Source of the DNA: Streptomyces hydrogenans | GTDB taxonomy: Bacteria; Actinomycetota; Actinomycetes; Streptomycetales; Streptomycetaceae | Length of the DNA stretch: 64,000 nucleotides | NCBI RefSeq assembly: GCF_014656075.1 | Contig: NZ_BNBS01000003.1 | Location: 102,756-166,755 of the forward strand | Direction of reading: 5' to 3' | In this document: positions 50,438 to 59,924 of the stretch, piece by piece | Layout of the letters: every line of letters begins with the position of its first letter | How positions within the stretch are numbered: the stretch's first letter is position 1 | Made by a program: the position numbers and the translations under genes | The notes under the pieces: generated by a model | Database searches by the model: none | What the model was told of the DNA's origin: nothing | The model's input: only the letters and a program-made list of their open reading frames with translations

Positions 50438-52336
50438 ATGTCGTACGCATGCCGACTCCGGCACGCCCTGCGCACCCCCGTGGGGCTGACCGCCCTCACC
50501 GGCGTCCTGGCGCTCGCCCTGGTCGCCCTCCTCGGACCGGTCGTCCTGGGCCCCGCCGCCGAGCGGGTGGACACCGGGGCCATGCTCCAGGGGCCCGGTG
50601 CGGCCCATCCGCTCGGCACCGACAACCTCGGCCGGGACATCGCCGCCCGAGTGGTGGTGGCGACCCGGCTCACGCTCGGGCTCACACTGGCCGCGACCAC
50701 GATCGGCGTGCTCGGCGGCCTGCTCCTCGGCGTCGCGCCGGCGGTCCTCGGCCGTCGCGCGGGGCGTGGGGTGACGGCGTTCGTGGGTGTCCTGATCAGC
50801 TTCCCCGGTCTGCTCTTCGTCCTCTTCCTCGCGACCGTCTTCGGCGTCGGGGCCACGGGCGCGGTCCTGGCCGTCGGGCTGGCCATGGTCCCGCCCGGGG
50901 CGCGGCTGGTGCAGAACCTGACCGCTTCCGTCGCCGGGTCGGAGTACGTGGCCGCGGCCCGGATCCTCGGGGTCGGCCGACTGCGCATGGTCACCCGTCA
51001 CCTGCTGCCGAACATCGCCGAACCCTGTCTGCTCTTCGCGGCCCAGGCCGCGGCGGGCACCCTGGTCGCCTTCTCCGGGCTGTCCTTCCTGGGACTGGGG
51101 GTGCAGGCGCCGTCGTACGACTGGGGACGACTGCTCGGCGACCAGCTGGACCGGCTCTACCTCAACCCGGTCGCGGCGCTCGCTCCGGGCGCGGCCGTGG
51201 TCCTCACCGGGGTGGTGTTCGCACTGGTCGGCGAGGTGTTCGCCCAGGCCGGCCGCCCGGTGCGGCCCCCCGCCGGCGGTGCCGTGGCGGCGCCGGGTCC
51301 CGCGCCGCGGCCGGCCCGCCCCGACGGGGCCCTGCTCCAGGTGCACGATCTGCGGGTCACCTTCCCCGATGGGCGGCGGCCGGTGCGCGGCGTCTCTCTG
51401 AGCATCGGGGAGGGCGAGGCGATCGGTCTGGTCGGCGAGTCCGGCTCGGGCAAGAGCCTGACCGCGCAGGCCGTGGCCGGCCTGGTGCCCTCGCCCGGCC
51501 TGGTGGAGGCGGGCACGCTCCGCTTCGAGGGCCGGGACCTGCTCGCCGAACGGCCCCGCGGTACGGCCCTGGCCATGGTCTTCCAGGATCCGATGGCCTC
51601 GCTCAACCCGGCGCTCAGCGTCGGCCGGCAGCTGTCGGAGGTCGTCGAGGTCCACGAGCGGGCCGCCCGCTCGGCGGCCTGGGCCCGCGCCGTCGACCGG
51701 CTGCGCGCGGTCCGGATCCCCGACGCGGCGCGCCGGGCGCGGCAGCGGCCGCACTCCTACTCGGGCGGCATGCGCCAGCGGGCCGTGATCGGCATGGGTC
51801 TGATGGGCACGCCGCGGCTGATCATCGCGGACGAGCCCACGACCGCGCTGGACGTGACGGTCCAGCGGCAGGTGCTCGACCTGCTGGGCGAGGTCCGGCG
51901 GGAGTCCGGGGCGGCCCTGCTCCTGATCTCCCACGACCTGGCGATCGTGGCCGGGGTCTGCGATCGGGTGCTGGTGATGTACGCGGGCCGGATCGTCGAG
52001 GACCTGCCGGTCGCGAACCTGGCGGGGCGGGCCGCGCATCCGTACACCCGCGCCCTGATCGGGGCCGTACCGACCCTGACCACCGACCGGGACCGCGAGC
52101 TGGCAACGATCCCGGGCCGGCCTCCGGAACCCGCCGACGCACACCCGGGCTGCCCCTTCGCCGCCCGCTGCGCGCACGCCGACGACCGCTGCCGCACCGA
52201 CGCCCCGGAGCTCGTCCCGCACGGGACGGCCGCCCGTGTCGCCTGCTGGCACCCGCTGACCCCGGCCGCTCCCGGCCCGGGCAACCCGATCCCGGAGGTC
52301 CGGGACGCGTCCACCGCCCAGGAGGCCACCGCATGA
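50438..52336 (+). CDS. fused DppC-type permease and DppD-type ATPase
   Basis: 632 residues from ATG two bases after DppB. Residues 1-285 are the DppC permease (LGTDNLGRDIAARVVVATRLTLGL, EAA-like EYVAAARILGVGRLRMVTRHLLPNIAEP). After a Pro/Ala linker (about 280-300) comes a complete ATPase: GESGSGKSL (Walker A), FQDPMASLNPALS, YSGGMRQRAVIGM (signature), LIIADEPTTALD (Walker B) and LISHDLAIV. It ends with the oligopeptide C-terminal Cys-rich zone HPYTRALIGAVP..CPFAARCAHADDRC. Fusing the inner-membrane permease to its ATPase is uncommon but known in actinobacteria. Confidence 0.92.
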   Translation: MSYACRLRHALRTPVGLTALTGVLALALVALLGPVVLGPAAERVDTGAMLQGPGAAHPLGTDNLGRDIAARVVVATRLTLGLTLAATTIGVLGGLLLGVAPAVLGRRAGRGVTAFVGVLISFPGLLFVLFLATVFGVGATGAVLAVGLAMVPPGARLVQNLTASVAGSEYVAAARILGVGRLRMVTRHLLPNIAEPCLLFAAQAAAGTLVAFSGLSFLGLGVQAPSYDWGRLLGDQLDRLYLNPVAALAPGAAVVLTGVVFALVGEVFAQAGRPVRPPAGGAVAAPGPAPRPARPDGALLQVHDLRVTFPDGRRPVRGVSLSIGEGEAIGLVGESGSGKSLTAQAVAGLVPSPGLVEAGTLRFEGRDLLAERPRGTALAMVFQDPMASLNPALSVGRQLSEVVEVHERAARSAAWARAVDRLRAVRIPDAARRARQRPHSYSGGMRQRAVIGMGLMGTPRLIIADEPTTALDVTVQRQVLDLLGEVRRESGAALLLISHDLAIVAGVCDRVLVMYAGRIVEDLPVANLAGRAAHPYTRALIGAVPTLTTDRDRELATIPGRPPEPADAHPGCPFAARCAHADDRCRTDAPELVPHGTAARVACWHPLTPAAPGPGNPIPEVRDASTAQEATA

Positions 52337-53091
52337 GTTCCCTCGAACTCCGACAACTGCGGGTCCGTTACGGCCGCTTCACCGCCGTCGACGGCGTCGA
52401 CCTCATGGTCCCCGACGGCGGGATCACCGGCCTGGTCGGCGGCTCGGGGTGCGGCAAGTCCTCGCTCGGCCGCGCCACGGTGGGACTGGCGCCCATCACA
52501 GGGGGCCAGATCCTCGTGGACGGCACGCCCGTGGCCCACCGGCCCCGCCGTGGCCCGGTGCAGCTCGTCTTCCAGAGCCCGTACGCCTCGCTCGACCCGA
52601 GGATGTCCATCGGCGCCGCCGTCGCGGAGGCGCTGCCGCCGTCGCGGTGGTCGCCCCGGCCCGGGGCGACCGCGCGGGCCCGGGCAGCGGAGGCGGCACA
52701 CTACCTGGAACTCGTCGGGCTCGATCCCGGCCGGGCGTCCCTCACCCCGGGAGAGCTCTCCGGCGGCCAGCGGCAGCGCGTCGCGCTGGCCCGGGCGCTG
52801 GCGGCCCGGCCCGGCGTCCTGGTCGCCGACGAGATCACCTCGGCGCTCGACGTCTCCGTCCAGGGCGCCGTGCTCAACCTGCTGCGCCGTCTCCAGCGGG
52901 AACTCCGCTTCTCCCTGCTCTTCATCTCCCACGACCTAGCGGTCGTCCGCTACCTGGCCGACCAGGTGGCCGTGATGGACCGCGGCCGGCTCGTCGAGCA
53001 CGGGCCCGCCGACCGGGTCCTGCACGCCCCCGGCCACGCGGTGACCGCGTCCCTGCTGTCCTGCGTCCCCACCCTGGAGGAGAACCCGTGA
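52333..53091 (+). CDS. peptide ABC importer ATPase, DppF type
   Basis: 252 residues from ATG overlapping the previous stop as ATGA. Walker A GGSGCGKSSL, Q-loop LVFQSPYASLDPRMSI, signature LSGGQRQRVALARAL, Walker B VLVADEITSALD and H-loop FISHDLAVV are all present. It is the second ATPase of the importer and completes a DppABCDF-like system. Its stop overlaps the start of the S9 peptidase as GTGA, so import and hydrolysis are translated together. Confidence 0.93.
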   Translation: MSSLELRQLRVRYGRFTAVDGVDLMVPDGGITGLVGGSGCGKSSLGRATVGLAPITGGQILVDGTPVAHRPRRGPVQLVFQSPYASLDPRMSIGAAVAEALPPSRWSPRPGATARARAAEAAHYLELVGLDPGRASLTPGELSGGQRQRVALARALAARPGVLVADEITSALDVSVQGAVLNLLRRLQRELRFSLLFISHDLAVVRYLADQVAVMDRGRLVEHGPADRVLHAPGHAVTASLLSCVPTLEENP

Positions 53092-55085
53092 CCACGACCA
53101 GGCCCCTGCGCGTCGACGACCTGTACCGGTTCGCGATCCCCGACCAGCCGGCACTGGCGCCCGACGGCAGCCGCGTCGCGTACACCCTGACGACCCAGGA
53201 CGCCGGGCTCGACCGGCCGGTGCGTTCGCTGTGGCTCGTCGCCACCGGCGGCGGGCCGGCGGGCCCCGCTCCCCACCGCCTCACCTCCGGGCCGGACGAC
53301 CACACCCCGAGCTGGTCCCCGGACGGCACGACCCTGGCGTTCCTGCGCGGCGGGCAGCTCCATCTGCTCCGCCTCGACGACGGCGAGGTCCGCCGGCTGA
53401 CCGAGCTCGACCACGGCGCGGCGATACCCGTGTGGAGCCCGGACGGCTCGCGGATCGCCGTCACCGCCGAGGTCCACCGCCAGGCGCCGGACGAACCCGT
53501 CGTCGTGGACCGCCTCGGGAAGGTGGACGGGCAGGGCATGCGCGGCACCGCCCGCACCCAGCTGTTCGTCGTGGAGACCGCCTCGGGCCGGGTCACCCGG
53601 CTGACCCTCGGCGACTTCCACGTCACGGGTACGCCCGCCTGGTCGCCGGACGGCACCCGACTGGCCTTTCCCGCCGTCGTCGGCAGGGACTACGACCTCA
53701 CGGGGGCCGTCGCCGCCCATGTCGTCGACGCCTTCGGCCCTTCGCCCCTGCCGACCCCCGTCGGGCCCGCCGCCGGACCGGTCCGCGCGGTCGCCTGGCG
53801 TCCGGGCGGCGACGCCCTGCTGCTGACCGGCCGCACCGCCCACGGGGCCGGCCACGAGTCGCTGCGGCTCCAGCCGCTGGACGGCTCGGCGCCCACGGCG
53901 CTCGCCGTCGGACTGGACCGCAACGTCATGCCCGGCGGCTCGGGCTATCCGGGCGCCCTCCCCCAGTTCCACGGCTCGAAGGGCGAGAGCGTCGTCTTCT
54001 GCGCCCGGGACCGGGGCGCCACCCGGCCGTACCGGCTGCCGCTGGACGACGGACCCGGCCTCGGGAGCGCCGCGGCCGTGGAGCTTCCGCTTCCCGCGGG
54101 CAGCGGGGTGTCGGGCTGCTCGGTCGCGGCGGGGAAGGCAGCGCTCGCCGTGGCGGACGGCGCCTCGTACGGGGAGATCGCGCTCCTCGACCTGGAGACC
54201 GGCGCACTCGCCCGGCTCACCGCGCACATGGCCGGGGCGCTCCCCGAGGTGACGCTCGCGCCCGTCACCGAGCGGGAGTTCGTGATCTCGGACGGCACGC
54301 GGGTGCACGGTCTGGTCACCCGTGACCCCCGGGCGCCCGCCGGCGGGCCGCTGCTCGTCGACCTCCACGGCGGTCCGCACAACTGCTGGGCCCCGCACGC
54401 CGACCCCGTCCACCTCTACCACCAGGAGCTGGTCAGCCGCGGCTGGACGATCCTCGCCCTCAACATCCGCGGCAGCGACGGCTACGGCGAGGACTTCCTC
54501 ACCGCCGCGGTCGACGCCTGGGGCGAGGGCGACGAGCGCGACGTGCTGGAGCCGGTCGGGGCGCTGGTCGCCGAAGGGCTCGTCGATCCGGAGCGGATCG
54601 CCCTCACCGGCTACAGCTACGGCGGCTACCTCAGCTGTTGGCTCTCCGCCCGCAGCGACTTCTTCGCCGCGGTCGTGCCGGGCGGTCTGATCGCCGACCT
54701 GCCGTCACTGGTCGCCACCTCCGTGGAGGGCCTGGAGATCGCGCACGAGGAGATCGCGGACGCCGACCGGCGGCGGGAGCTCTCCCCGCTCGCCCACGTG
54801 GACGCGGTGCGGGCCCCCACGCTGATCCTGCACGGTCTGGCCGACGACGTCTGCCCGGCGGGCCAGGCCGAGCAGTGGTTCCACGCGCTGCGCACCCGCG
54901 GGGTGACCGTCCGGATGGTCCTCTACCCCGGCGGCTCGCACCTGTTCGTCCTGAACGGCCGGCCGTCGCAGCGTGCCGACTACTGCCGCCGTGTCGTCGA
55001 CTGGGTCACCGGGCACACCCTCCGCCCCTTCGGCGGCCCGATCCCGCACGCCGCTTCGGCCCCCGAACCCGCCGGCTCCCGCTGA
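53088..55085 (+). CDS. S9-family prolyl-oligopeptidase-like serine peptidase
   Basis: 665 residues from GTG. The N-terminal beta-propeller has repeated WSPDG motifs (SWSPDGTTLAFLRG, VWSPDGSRIAVTAE, AWSPDGTRLAFPA) over residues about 30-400. The alpha/beta-hydrolase domain has oxyanion-region DLHGGPHNCW, nucleophile Ser in TGYSYGGYLS (about 510), Asp in GLADDVCP (about 585) and His in PGGSHLF (about 617). No signal peptide is present. It is of the acylaminoacyl-peptidase/dipeptidyl-peptidase kind and should trim imported short peptides in the cytoplasm. Confidence 0.9.
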   Translation: MTTTRPLRVDDLYRFAIPDQPALAPDGSRVAYTLTTQDAGLDRPVRSLWLVATGGGPAGPAPHRLTSGPDDHTPSWSPDGTTLAFLRGGQLHLLRLDDGEVRRLTELDHGAAIPVWSPDGSRIAVTAEVHRQAPDEPVVVDRLGKVDGQGMRGTARTQLFVVETASGRVTRLTLGDFHVTGTPAWSPDGTRLAFPAVVGRDYDLTGAVAAHVVDAFGPSPLPTPVGPAAGPVRAVAWRPGGDALLLTGRTAHGAGHESLRLQPLDGSAPTALAVGLDRNVMPGGSGYPGALPQFHGSKGESVVFCARDRGATRPYRLPLDDGPGLGSAAAVELPLPAGSGVSGCSVAAGKAALAVADGASYGEIALLDLETGALARLTAHMAGALPEVTLAPVTEREFVISDGTRVHGLVTRDPRAPAGGPLLVDLHGGPHNCWAPHADPVHLYHQELVSRGWTILALNIRGSDGYGEDFLTAAVDAWGEGDERDVLEPVGALVAEGLVDPERIALTGYSYGGYLSCWLSARSDFFAAVVPGGLIADLPSLVATSVEGLEIAHEEIADADRRRELSPLAHVDAVRAPTLILHGLADDVCPAGQAEQWFHALRTRGVTVRMVLYPGGSHLFVLNGRPSQRADYCRRVVDWVTGHTLRPFGGPIPHAASAPEPAGSR

Positions 55086-55401
55086 CCTCCGGCACCCGCC
55101 CGCCGGGCTCCGCTCTCACCGGCGCCCGGCCCCCGACTCTCGGCGCTCCGCGTCGCCCTGACGCCGACTCCGCCGAGTCCGGAGCCGCCCCCACGAGGGG
55201 CACCGGCTCCGCCCCGTACGGACCCCGCCCCATCCGGCCGGCCTCCGCACGGCCGGTCGCGGCCCTCCGCCCCACCAGGCAAGGGAGCCGCAACCGGCAC
55301 CTGCCCTCCGCGGCGGCACACCACCCGCGCCACGCACACCGTCCGCGCACCCACACGAACCGCGCCACCCACACGAACCGCGCGCCCCTCAGGAGTTCAT
55401 C
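55086..55401. other. 316-bp gap inside the operon
   Basis: The largest gap between genes of the long operon. It is CG-rich without a recognisable gene and ends with an 18-bp tandem repeat just before the next start. An internal promoter could lie here but no sequence element is clear. Confidence 0.45.
55348..55383 (+). repeat. 18-bp tandem duplication upstream of hydrolase 2
   Basis: cacccacacgaaccgcgc occurs twice in exact tandem, ending 18 bases before the GTG at 55402. It is either a recent duplication or a double binding site for a regulator. Confidence 0.8.
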
Positions 55402-56778
55402 GTGACCGCGAAACCGACCGTCCCTCCCGACACGGCCCACTGGACCGCACGTCTGACCGCACTCGCCGCCCGCCACTCGGTGCCCGGAGCGGGTCTGGGC
55501 ATCTGGTACCAGGGGCGGCGGATCGAGGCCGCCGCCGGCCTCGCCAACGCCGGTGCCCGGATCGATGCGACCACCGACACGCTGTGGCAGATCGGCTCCA
55601 TCACCAAGGTGTGGACCGCCACGGCCGCGATGGGTCTCGTGGACGAGGGGGCCCTGACCCTGGACCGCCCCCTCGTCGAGGTCATGCCTGAGCTCCGCCT
55701 CGCCGACGAGCACCTGACCCGGAGCGTGACGCTGCGGCATCTGCTCGCCCACACCAGCGGCATCGACGGCGACTACTTCCCGGACACCGGCCGGGGCGAC
55801 GACTGTCTGGAGCGGTACGCGGAACTGCTCGCCGACCTGCCGGCGTGTCATCCGCTCGGCGCCACCATGTCGTACTGCAACGCCGGATACACGCTGATCG
55901 GCCGGGTGATGGAACGGGTCACCGGAATCCGCTGGGACGCGCTGATGCGGGACCGGCTCTTCCGGCCCCTCGGGCTCACCCACACCGCGACCCTCCCCGA
56001 CGACGTCCTGCGCCACCGCGCCGCCACGGGACACTACGGCGACCCGCCGCAGGTCGTCGCGGAGTGGTCGATGGCACGCTCCACGGGCCCGACCGGTCTC
56101 ATCTGCTCCACCACCGCCGACGTCCTGGCCTTCGTCCGCCTCCACCTGGACGGAGGCTCCACGGGGGACGGCACCCGGCTGCTCAGCGGCGACTCCGTGC
56201 GGGCCATGCAGACCCCGCAGGTCGAACTGCCCAGTCCGTACCCGGCCGGCCGTGCCTGGGGCCTCGGCTGGGTGCTCGGCGAGTGGGACGGACTCGCGAC
56301 GTACGGGCACGACGGCAGCACCATCGGCCAGAGCGCGTACCTGCGGGTGCTGCCCGAGGTCGATCTCGCGATCTGCCTGTTCGCGAACGGCGGCAACGCC
56401 GGCGCCCTGTACGCGGAGCTGTTCCGGGAGATCGCCGACGAACTCGCGGGCGTGTCCATGCCGGCTCCCCTGCTCCCCGCCGAAACCCCGGCCGACGTGG
56501 ACCCGGCCGACGTGACGGGCGTGTACGAGCGCAGCTCCACCCGGATCGAGGTTGTCGAACGGGACGGCGGGCTGCTGCTGCGCGACCGTTTCACCGGGAT
56601 CCTGGCCGGTCTGGCGGAGCGGCCCGAGACCGAGTATCCGCTGCGCCCCCTGTCGCCCGGGACCTTCGTGGCCCGGCGCCCCGACGACGGCGGCTGGATT
56701 CCGGTCGCGTTCTTCACCCTGCCCGACGGCTCGCGCTTCGTGCACCACGGCGGCCGTGCGACCCCGAAGGTGAGCTGA
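55402..56778 (+). CDS. class C beta-lactamase-like serine hydrolase 2
   Basis: 458 residues from GTG. It parallels hydrolase 1: S66-x-x-K69 (GSITKVWTA), Y158-x-N160 (MSYCNAGYTLIGR) and H303-D-G (YGHDGSTIGQ), with shared HTSGIDGDYF..GRGDD and a C-terminal barrel-like domain (YERSSTRIEVVERDGGLLL). There is no signal peptide. Class C-like relatives include D-aminopeptidases, DD-peptidases and esterases; the operon suggests action on D-residue peptides or amides. Two bases separate it from the M20 peptidase gene. Confidence 0.87.
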   Translation: MTAKPTVPPDTAHWTARLTALAARHSVPGAGLGIWYQGRRIEAAAGLANAGARIDATTDTLWQIGSITKVWTATAAMGLVDEGALTLDRPLVEVMPELRLADEHLTRSVTLRHLLAHTSGIDGDYFPDTGRGDDCLERYAELLADLPACHPLGATMSYCNAGYTLIGRVMERVTGIRWDALMRDRLFRPLGLTHTATLPDDVLRHRAATGHYGDPPQVVAEWSMARSTGPTGLICSTTADVLAFVRLHLDGGSTGDGTRLLSGDSVRAMQTPQVELPSPYPAGRAWGLGWVLGEWDGLATYGHDGSTIGQSAYLRVLPEVDLAICLFANGGNAGALYAELFREIADELAGVSMPAPLLPAETPADVDPADVTGVYERSSTRIEVVERDGGLLLRDRFTGILAGLAERPETEYPLRPLSPGTFVARRPDDGGWIPVAFFTLPDGSRFVHHGGRATPKVS

Positions 56779-56779
56779 G

Positions 56780-57949
56780 ATGAACCCCTCCACGGCCCGG
56801 CCCCGCACTCCCGCGCGCCCGCGCTCCGCCTCACCCGCCGCCGTCGCCCGGCTGCGGGCCCGGCTCCCCGAGATGATCGACGACGTCGAGGCCCTCGTCA
56901 CCGCGGAGTCCCCGACGTCGGACGTCGACGCCGTCGCCCACTGCGCCGCCGTCCTGGCCGCGCTCGGCACCCGGCTCACCGGCCAGTCCCCGGAATGGCT
57001 CCAGGACACCGGCAGGCCGCACCTGCGCTGGCGCTTCGGCAGCGGCGACCGGGTCCTGCTGCTCGGTCACCTCGACACCGTCTGGCCGGTCGGCTCCCTG
57101 GCCACCCACCCCTTCGCGGTCACGGACGGCGTCCTCACGGGGCCCGGCTGCTTCGACATGAAGGCCGGTCTGGTCCAGCTCTTCCACGCGCTGGCGAGCC
57201 TCGACGACCTGGACGGGGTCACCGTCCTGGTCACCTCCGACGAGGAGGGCGGCTCCGCCGACTCCCGCGGCCTGATCGAGGACGAGGCCCGCCGCACGGG
57301 GGCGGTCCTGGTCCTGGAGGCCGCCGAGGACGGGGCGCTGAAGACGGAACGCAAGGGCGCCTCCCTCTACGACCTGACGATCACCGGGCGCGCCGCCCAC
57401 GCCGGCCTGGAACCGGAGCGGGGCGTCAACGCCACCACGGAGCTGGCCCATCAGGTCCTCGCCGTCGACGGCCTGACCGACCACACCGCGGGCACCACCG
57501 TGACGCCCACCGTCGCCGGCGCCGGCACGACCCGGAACACCGTGCCCGACACGGCGTCCCTCCAGATCGACGTCAGGGCACGGACGAAGCGGGAACAGCT
57601 GCGGGTCGACTCCGCCCTGCGCGGTCTGGCGTGCGCGCTGGACGGCGCCCGGCTCACCCTCACCGGCGGCCTCAACCGGCCCCCGCTCCCGGCCCGTTCG
57701 TCGGCCGGCCTGTTCGGCCTGGCCGAGGAGCTGCACACGGCGCTCGGCCTGGGGCCCTTGCGGGGCGCGGCCGTCGGAGGCGGCTCCGACGGCAACTTCA
57801 CCGCCGGTGTCGGCACCCCCACCCTGGACGGCCTGGGCGCGGTCGGCGGTGGCGCGCACGCCGCCGACGAGCACGTCCTCGTCGCCGAACTCCCGACGCG
57901 TGCCGCGCTGCTGGCCGCGCTCGTCGACGAGCTGTGCGGGCGGTCGTGA
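56780..57949 (+). CDS. M20-family metallopeptidase (probable N-acyl/N-succinyl-amino acid hydrolase)
   Basis: 389 residues from ATG. Zinc-site and catalytic residues are in order: H97 and D99 (LLGHLDTVWP), D126 (GPGCFDMKAG), E155/E156 (VTSDEEGG), and His near residue 360 (GGGAHAADEHV). The dimerisation lid includes GRAAHAGLEPERGVNATTELA. It resembles glutamate carboxypeptidase and ArgE-type enzymes. In the Geobacillus kaustophilus NSAR operon an M20 protein removes succinate from N-succinyl-L-amino acids, and the same neighbours occur here. The stop overlaps the GNAT start (TGATG). Confidence 0.88.
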   Translation: MNPSTARPRTPARPRSASPAAVARLRARLPEMIDDVEALVTAESPTSDVDAVAHCAAVLAALGTRLTGQSPEWLQDTGRPHLRWRFGSGDRVLLLGHLDTVWPVGSLATHPFAVTDGVLTGPGCFDMKAGLVQLFHALASLDDLDGVTVLVTSDEEGGSADSRGLIEDEARRTGAVLVLEAAEDGALKTERKGASLYDLTITGRAAHAGLEPERGVNATTELAHQVLAVDGLTDHTAGTTVTPTVAGAGTTRNTVPDTASLQIDVRARTKREQLRVDSALRGLACALDGARLTLTGGLNRPPLPARSSAGLFGLAEELHTALGLGPLRGAAVGGGSDGNFTAGVGTPTLDGLGAVGGGAHAADEHVLVAELPTRAALLAALVDELCGRS

Positions 57950-58821
57950 TGGCCGGCTCGCACACCGCTCCCTCGACGGAACTGGGGCCCGCCCTGCTGT
58001 TGGCCGAGCGCGCCGCGCTGGCCGCCGGGGTCACCCTCCGCGAGCTGCACGACCTGGACTCCATGCGCGAGGCGCGCGACCTGCTCCACCGTGTGTGGCG
58101 CCCGGCTCCGGACAACCCCGTGATGACTCCGGAACTGCTCCTGGTGCTGGCCCACTCCGGCAGTTACGTCGTCGCCGTCGAGCAGGACGGCCGGATGATC
58201 GGCACGTGCCTCGGGCTGCTGTCCACCGCAGGGCTCCACTCCCACATCGCCGCCGTCGACGTCGGGGCCGTCGGCCGCAGCATCGGCTTCGCGCTCAAGC
58301 TCCACCAGCGTGCCTGGTCGCTCGCCCGCGGCATCTCCACGATCACGTGGACGTACGACCCGCTGGTCAGCCGCAACGCCTACTTCAACCTCCGCAAACT
58401 CGGCGCCGTACCCACGGAGTACCTTCCGAACTTCTACGGCGCCATGCGGGACGGCGTCAACGCGGGCACCGACTCCGACCGGCTGCTCGTGCGCTGGGAC
58501 CTCACCGCCGGGCAGGCCCCCCGTCCCACGCCGGGCAGCGGGCGCACCGAAGAGCCGCCCGTGGTGGCCCTCGACATCGGCCCCGACGGCCACCCCGTCC
58601 GGGGCGGGCGGCCCGGCGACCTGTCCGGGCGGACCGTCCTGGTCCGCGTCCCGCCCGACATCGAGGCGCTGCGCGCCGGCGACCGCGCGGTCGCCGGCGC
58701 CTGGCGCCCGGCCGTGCGCGACGTCCTCGGCGGCCTGATGGCCGACGGGCGACACACCGTCACCACCTTCACCCGGGACGGCTGGTACGTCCTGTCACCA
58801 CGTCTGGAGTTTGACGCATGA
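57949..58821 (+). CDS. GNAT acyltransferase of the NSAR-associated type
   Basis: 290 residues from ATG overlapping the M20 stop. The GNAT part covers residues about 25-180: LRELHDLDSMREARDLLHRVWRP, SYVVAVEQDGRMIGTCLGLLS, VDVGAVGRSIGFALKLHQRAWSLARGISTITWTYDPLVSRNAYFNLRKLGAVPTEYLPNFYG. An about 100-residue C-terminal extension (VALDIGPDGHPVRGG..LVRVPPDIEALRAGD) is specific to this group. In Geobacillus the homologous operon protein transfers succinyl from succinyl-CoA to D-amino acids. The same role is inferred here from synteny. Confidence 0.82.
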   Translation: MAGSHTAPSTELGPALLLAERAALAAGVTLRELHDLDSMREARDLLHRVWRPAPDNPVMTPELLLVLAHSGSYVVAVEQDGRMIGTCLGLLSTAGLHSHIAAVDVGAVGRSIGFALKLHQRAWSLARGISTITWTYDPLVSRNAYFNLRKLGAVPTEYLPNFYGAMRDGVNAGTDSDRLLVRWDLTAGQAPRPTPGSGRTEEPPVVALDIGPDGHPVRGGRPGDLSGRTVLVRVPPDIEALRAGDRAVAGAWRPAVRDVLGGLMADGRHTVTTFTRDGWYVLSPRLEFDA

Positions 58822-59924
58822 AGATCCTCGGAGCGGAACTGCGCCGGATCGCGATGCCCCTGGTCTCGCCGTTCCGGACGTCCTTCGGCACACAGACCAC
58901 GCGTGACCTCCTTCTGCTGCGGATCGAGACCACCGGAGGGGACGGCTGGGGCGAGTGCGCCACCATGACCTCCCCGGTGTACTCCTCCGAGTACACCGCC
59001 GCCGCCGCGGACGTGCTGCGCCGCCACCTGCTGCCCGCCCTCTTCACCCGGCCGGAGGTGACCCCGTGGACGGTCGCCCCGGCGCTGGCCTCGTTCAAGG
59101 GGCACCGGATGGCCAAGAGCGCGGTGGAGATGGCTGTCCTGGACGCGTGGCTGCGGGCCCGCTCTCTGTCCTTCGCCGGGTGGCTCGGCGCCACCTCGGA
59201 CCGGGTTCCGGCCGGCGTCTCGGTGGGCATCATGGACTCGGTCCCCGAGCTGCTCGACGCGGTCGACGGATACCTGGAGGAGGGCTACCGCCGCATCAAG
59301 CTCAAGATCCAGCCGGGCTGGGACGTCGAGCCCGTGCGGGCCGTGCGGGAACGGTTCGGCGCGGACGTGCCGCTCCAGGTCGACGCCAACACCGCGTACA
59401 CCCTGGCCGACGCCCCCCATCTGGCCCGGCTGGACGAGTTCGGCCTGCTCCTGATCGAGCAGCCGCTCGACGAGGAGGACATGCGCGCCCACGCCCTGCT
59501 CGCGGAGCAGCTGCGCACCCCGGTCTGCCTCGACGAGTCGGTCGTGTCCGCCCGCTCGGCGGCCGACGCCATCGCCCTGGGCGCGTGCGCGGTCGTCAAC
59601 ATCAAGCCCGGCCGGGTCGGCGGCTATCTGGAGGCCCGGCGGATCCACGACGTGAGCGCCGCGCACGGGGTGCCCGTGTGGTGCGGCGGCATGCTGGAGA
59701 CGGGGCTCGGCCGGGCGGCGAACGTCGCGCTGGCGGCCCTCCCCGGCTTCACCCTTCCCGGCGACGTCTCGGCGTCGGACCGCTACTACCGCACGGACAT
59801 CACCGAGCCGTTCGTCCTGCGCGACGGGCACCTCGACGTGCCCGACAGCGCGGGGCTCGGAGTGACGCCCGTTCCCGAGCTGCTCGCCGACGTCACCGTG
59901 TCGACCGAATGGATCACGCCATGA
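58818..59924 (+). CDS. N-succinylamino acid racemase / o-succinylbenzoate synthase-like enolase-superfamily enzyme
   Basis: 368 residues from ATG overlapping the GNAT stop (ATGA). Muconate-lactonizing-subgroup residues are complete: K161 and K163 in RIKLKIQPG, metal ligands D189 (LQVDANTAY), E214 (LIEQPL) and D239 (VCLDESV), and K263 (NIKPGRVGG). By memory these numbers equal those of the Amycolatopsis N-acylamino acid racemase. The enzyme exchanges the alpha-proton of N-acyl amino acids between two lysines. No other menaquinone genes are near, which favours the racemase role over OSBS. Confidence 0.88.
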   Translation: MKILGAELRRIAMPLVSPFRTSFGTQTTRDLLLLRIETTGGDGWGECATMTSPVYSSEYTAAAADVLRRHLLPALFTRPEVTPWTVAPALASFKGHRMAKSAVEMAVLDAWLRARSLSFAGWLGATSDRVPAGVSVGIMDSVPELLDAVDGYLEEGYRRIKLKIQPGWDVEPVRAVRERFGADVPLQVDANTAYTLADAPHLARLDEFGLLLIEQPLDEEDMRAHALLAEQLRTPVCLDESVVSARSAADAIALGACAVVNIKPGRVGGYLEARRIHDVSAAHGVPVWCGGMLETGLGRAANVALAALPGFTLPGDVSASDRYYRTDITEPFVLRDGHLDVPDSAGLGVTPVPELLADVTVSTEWITP

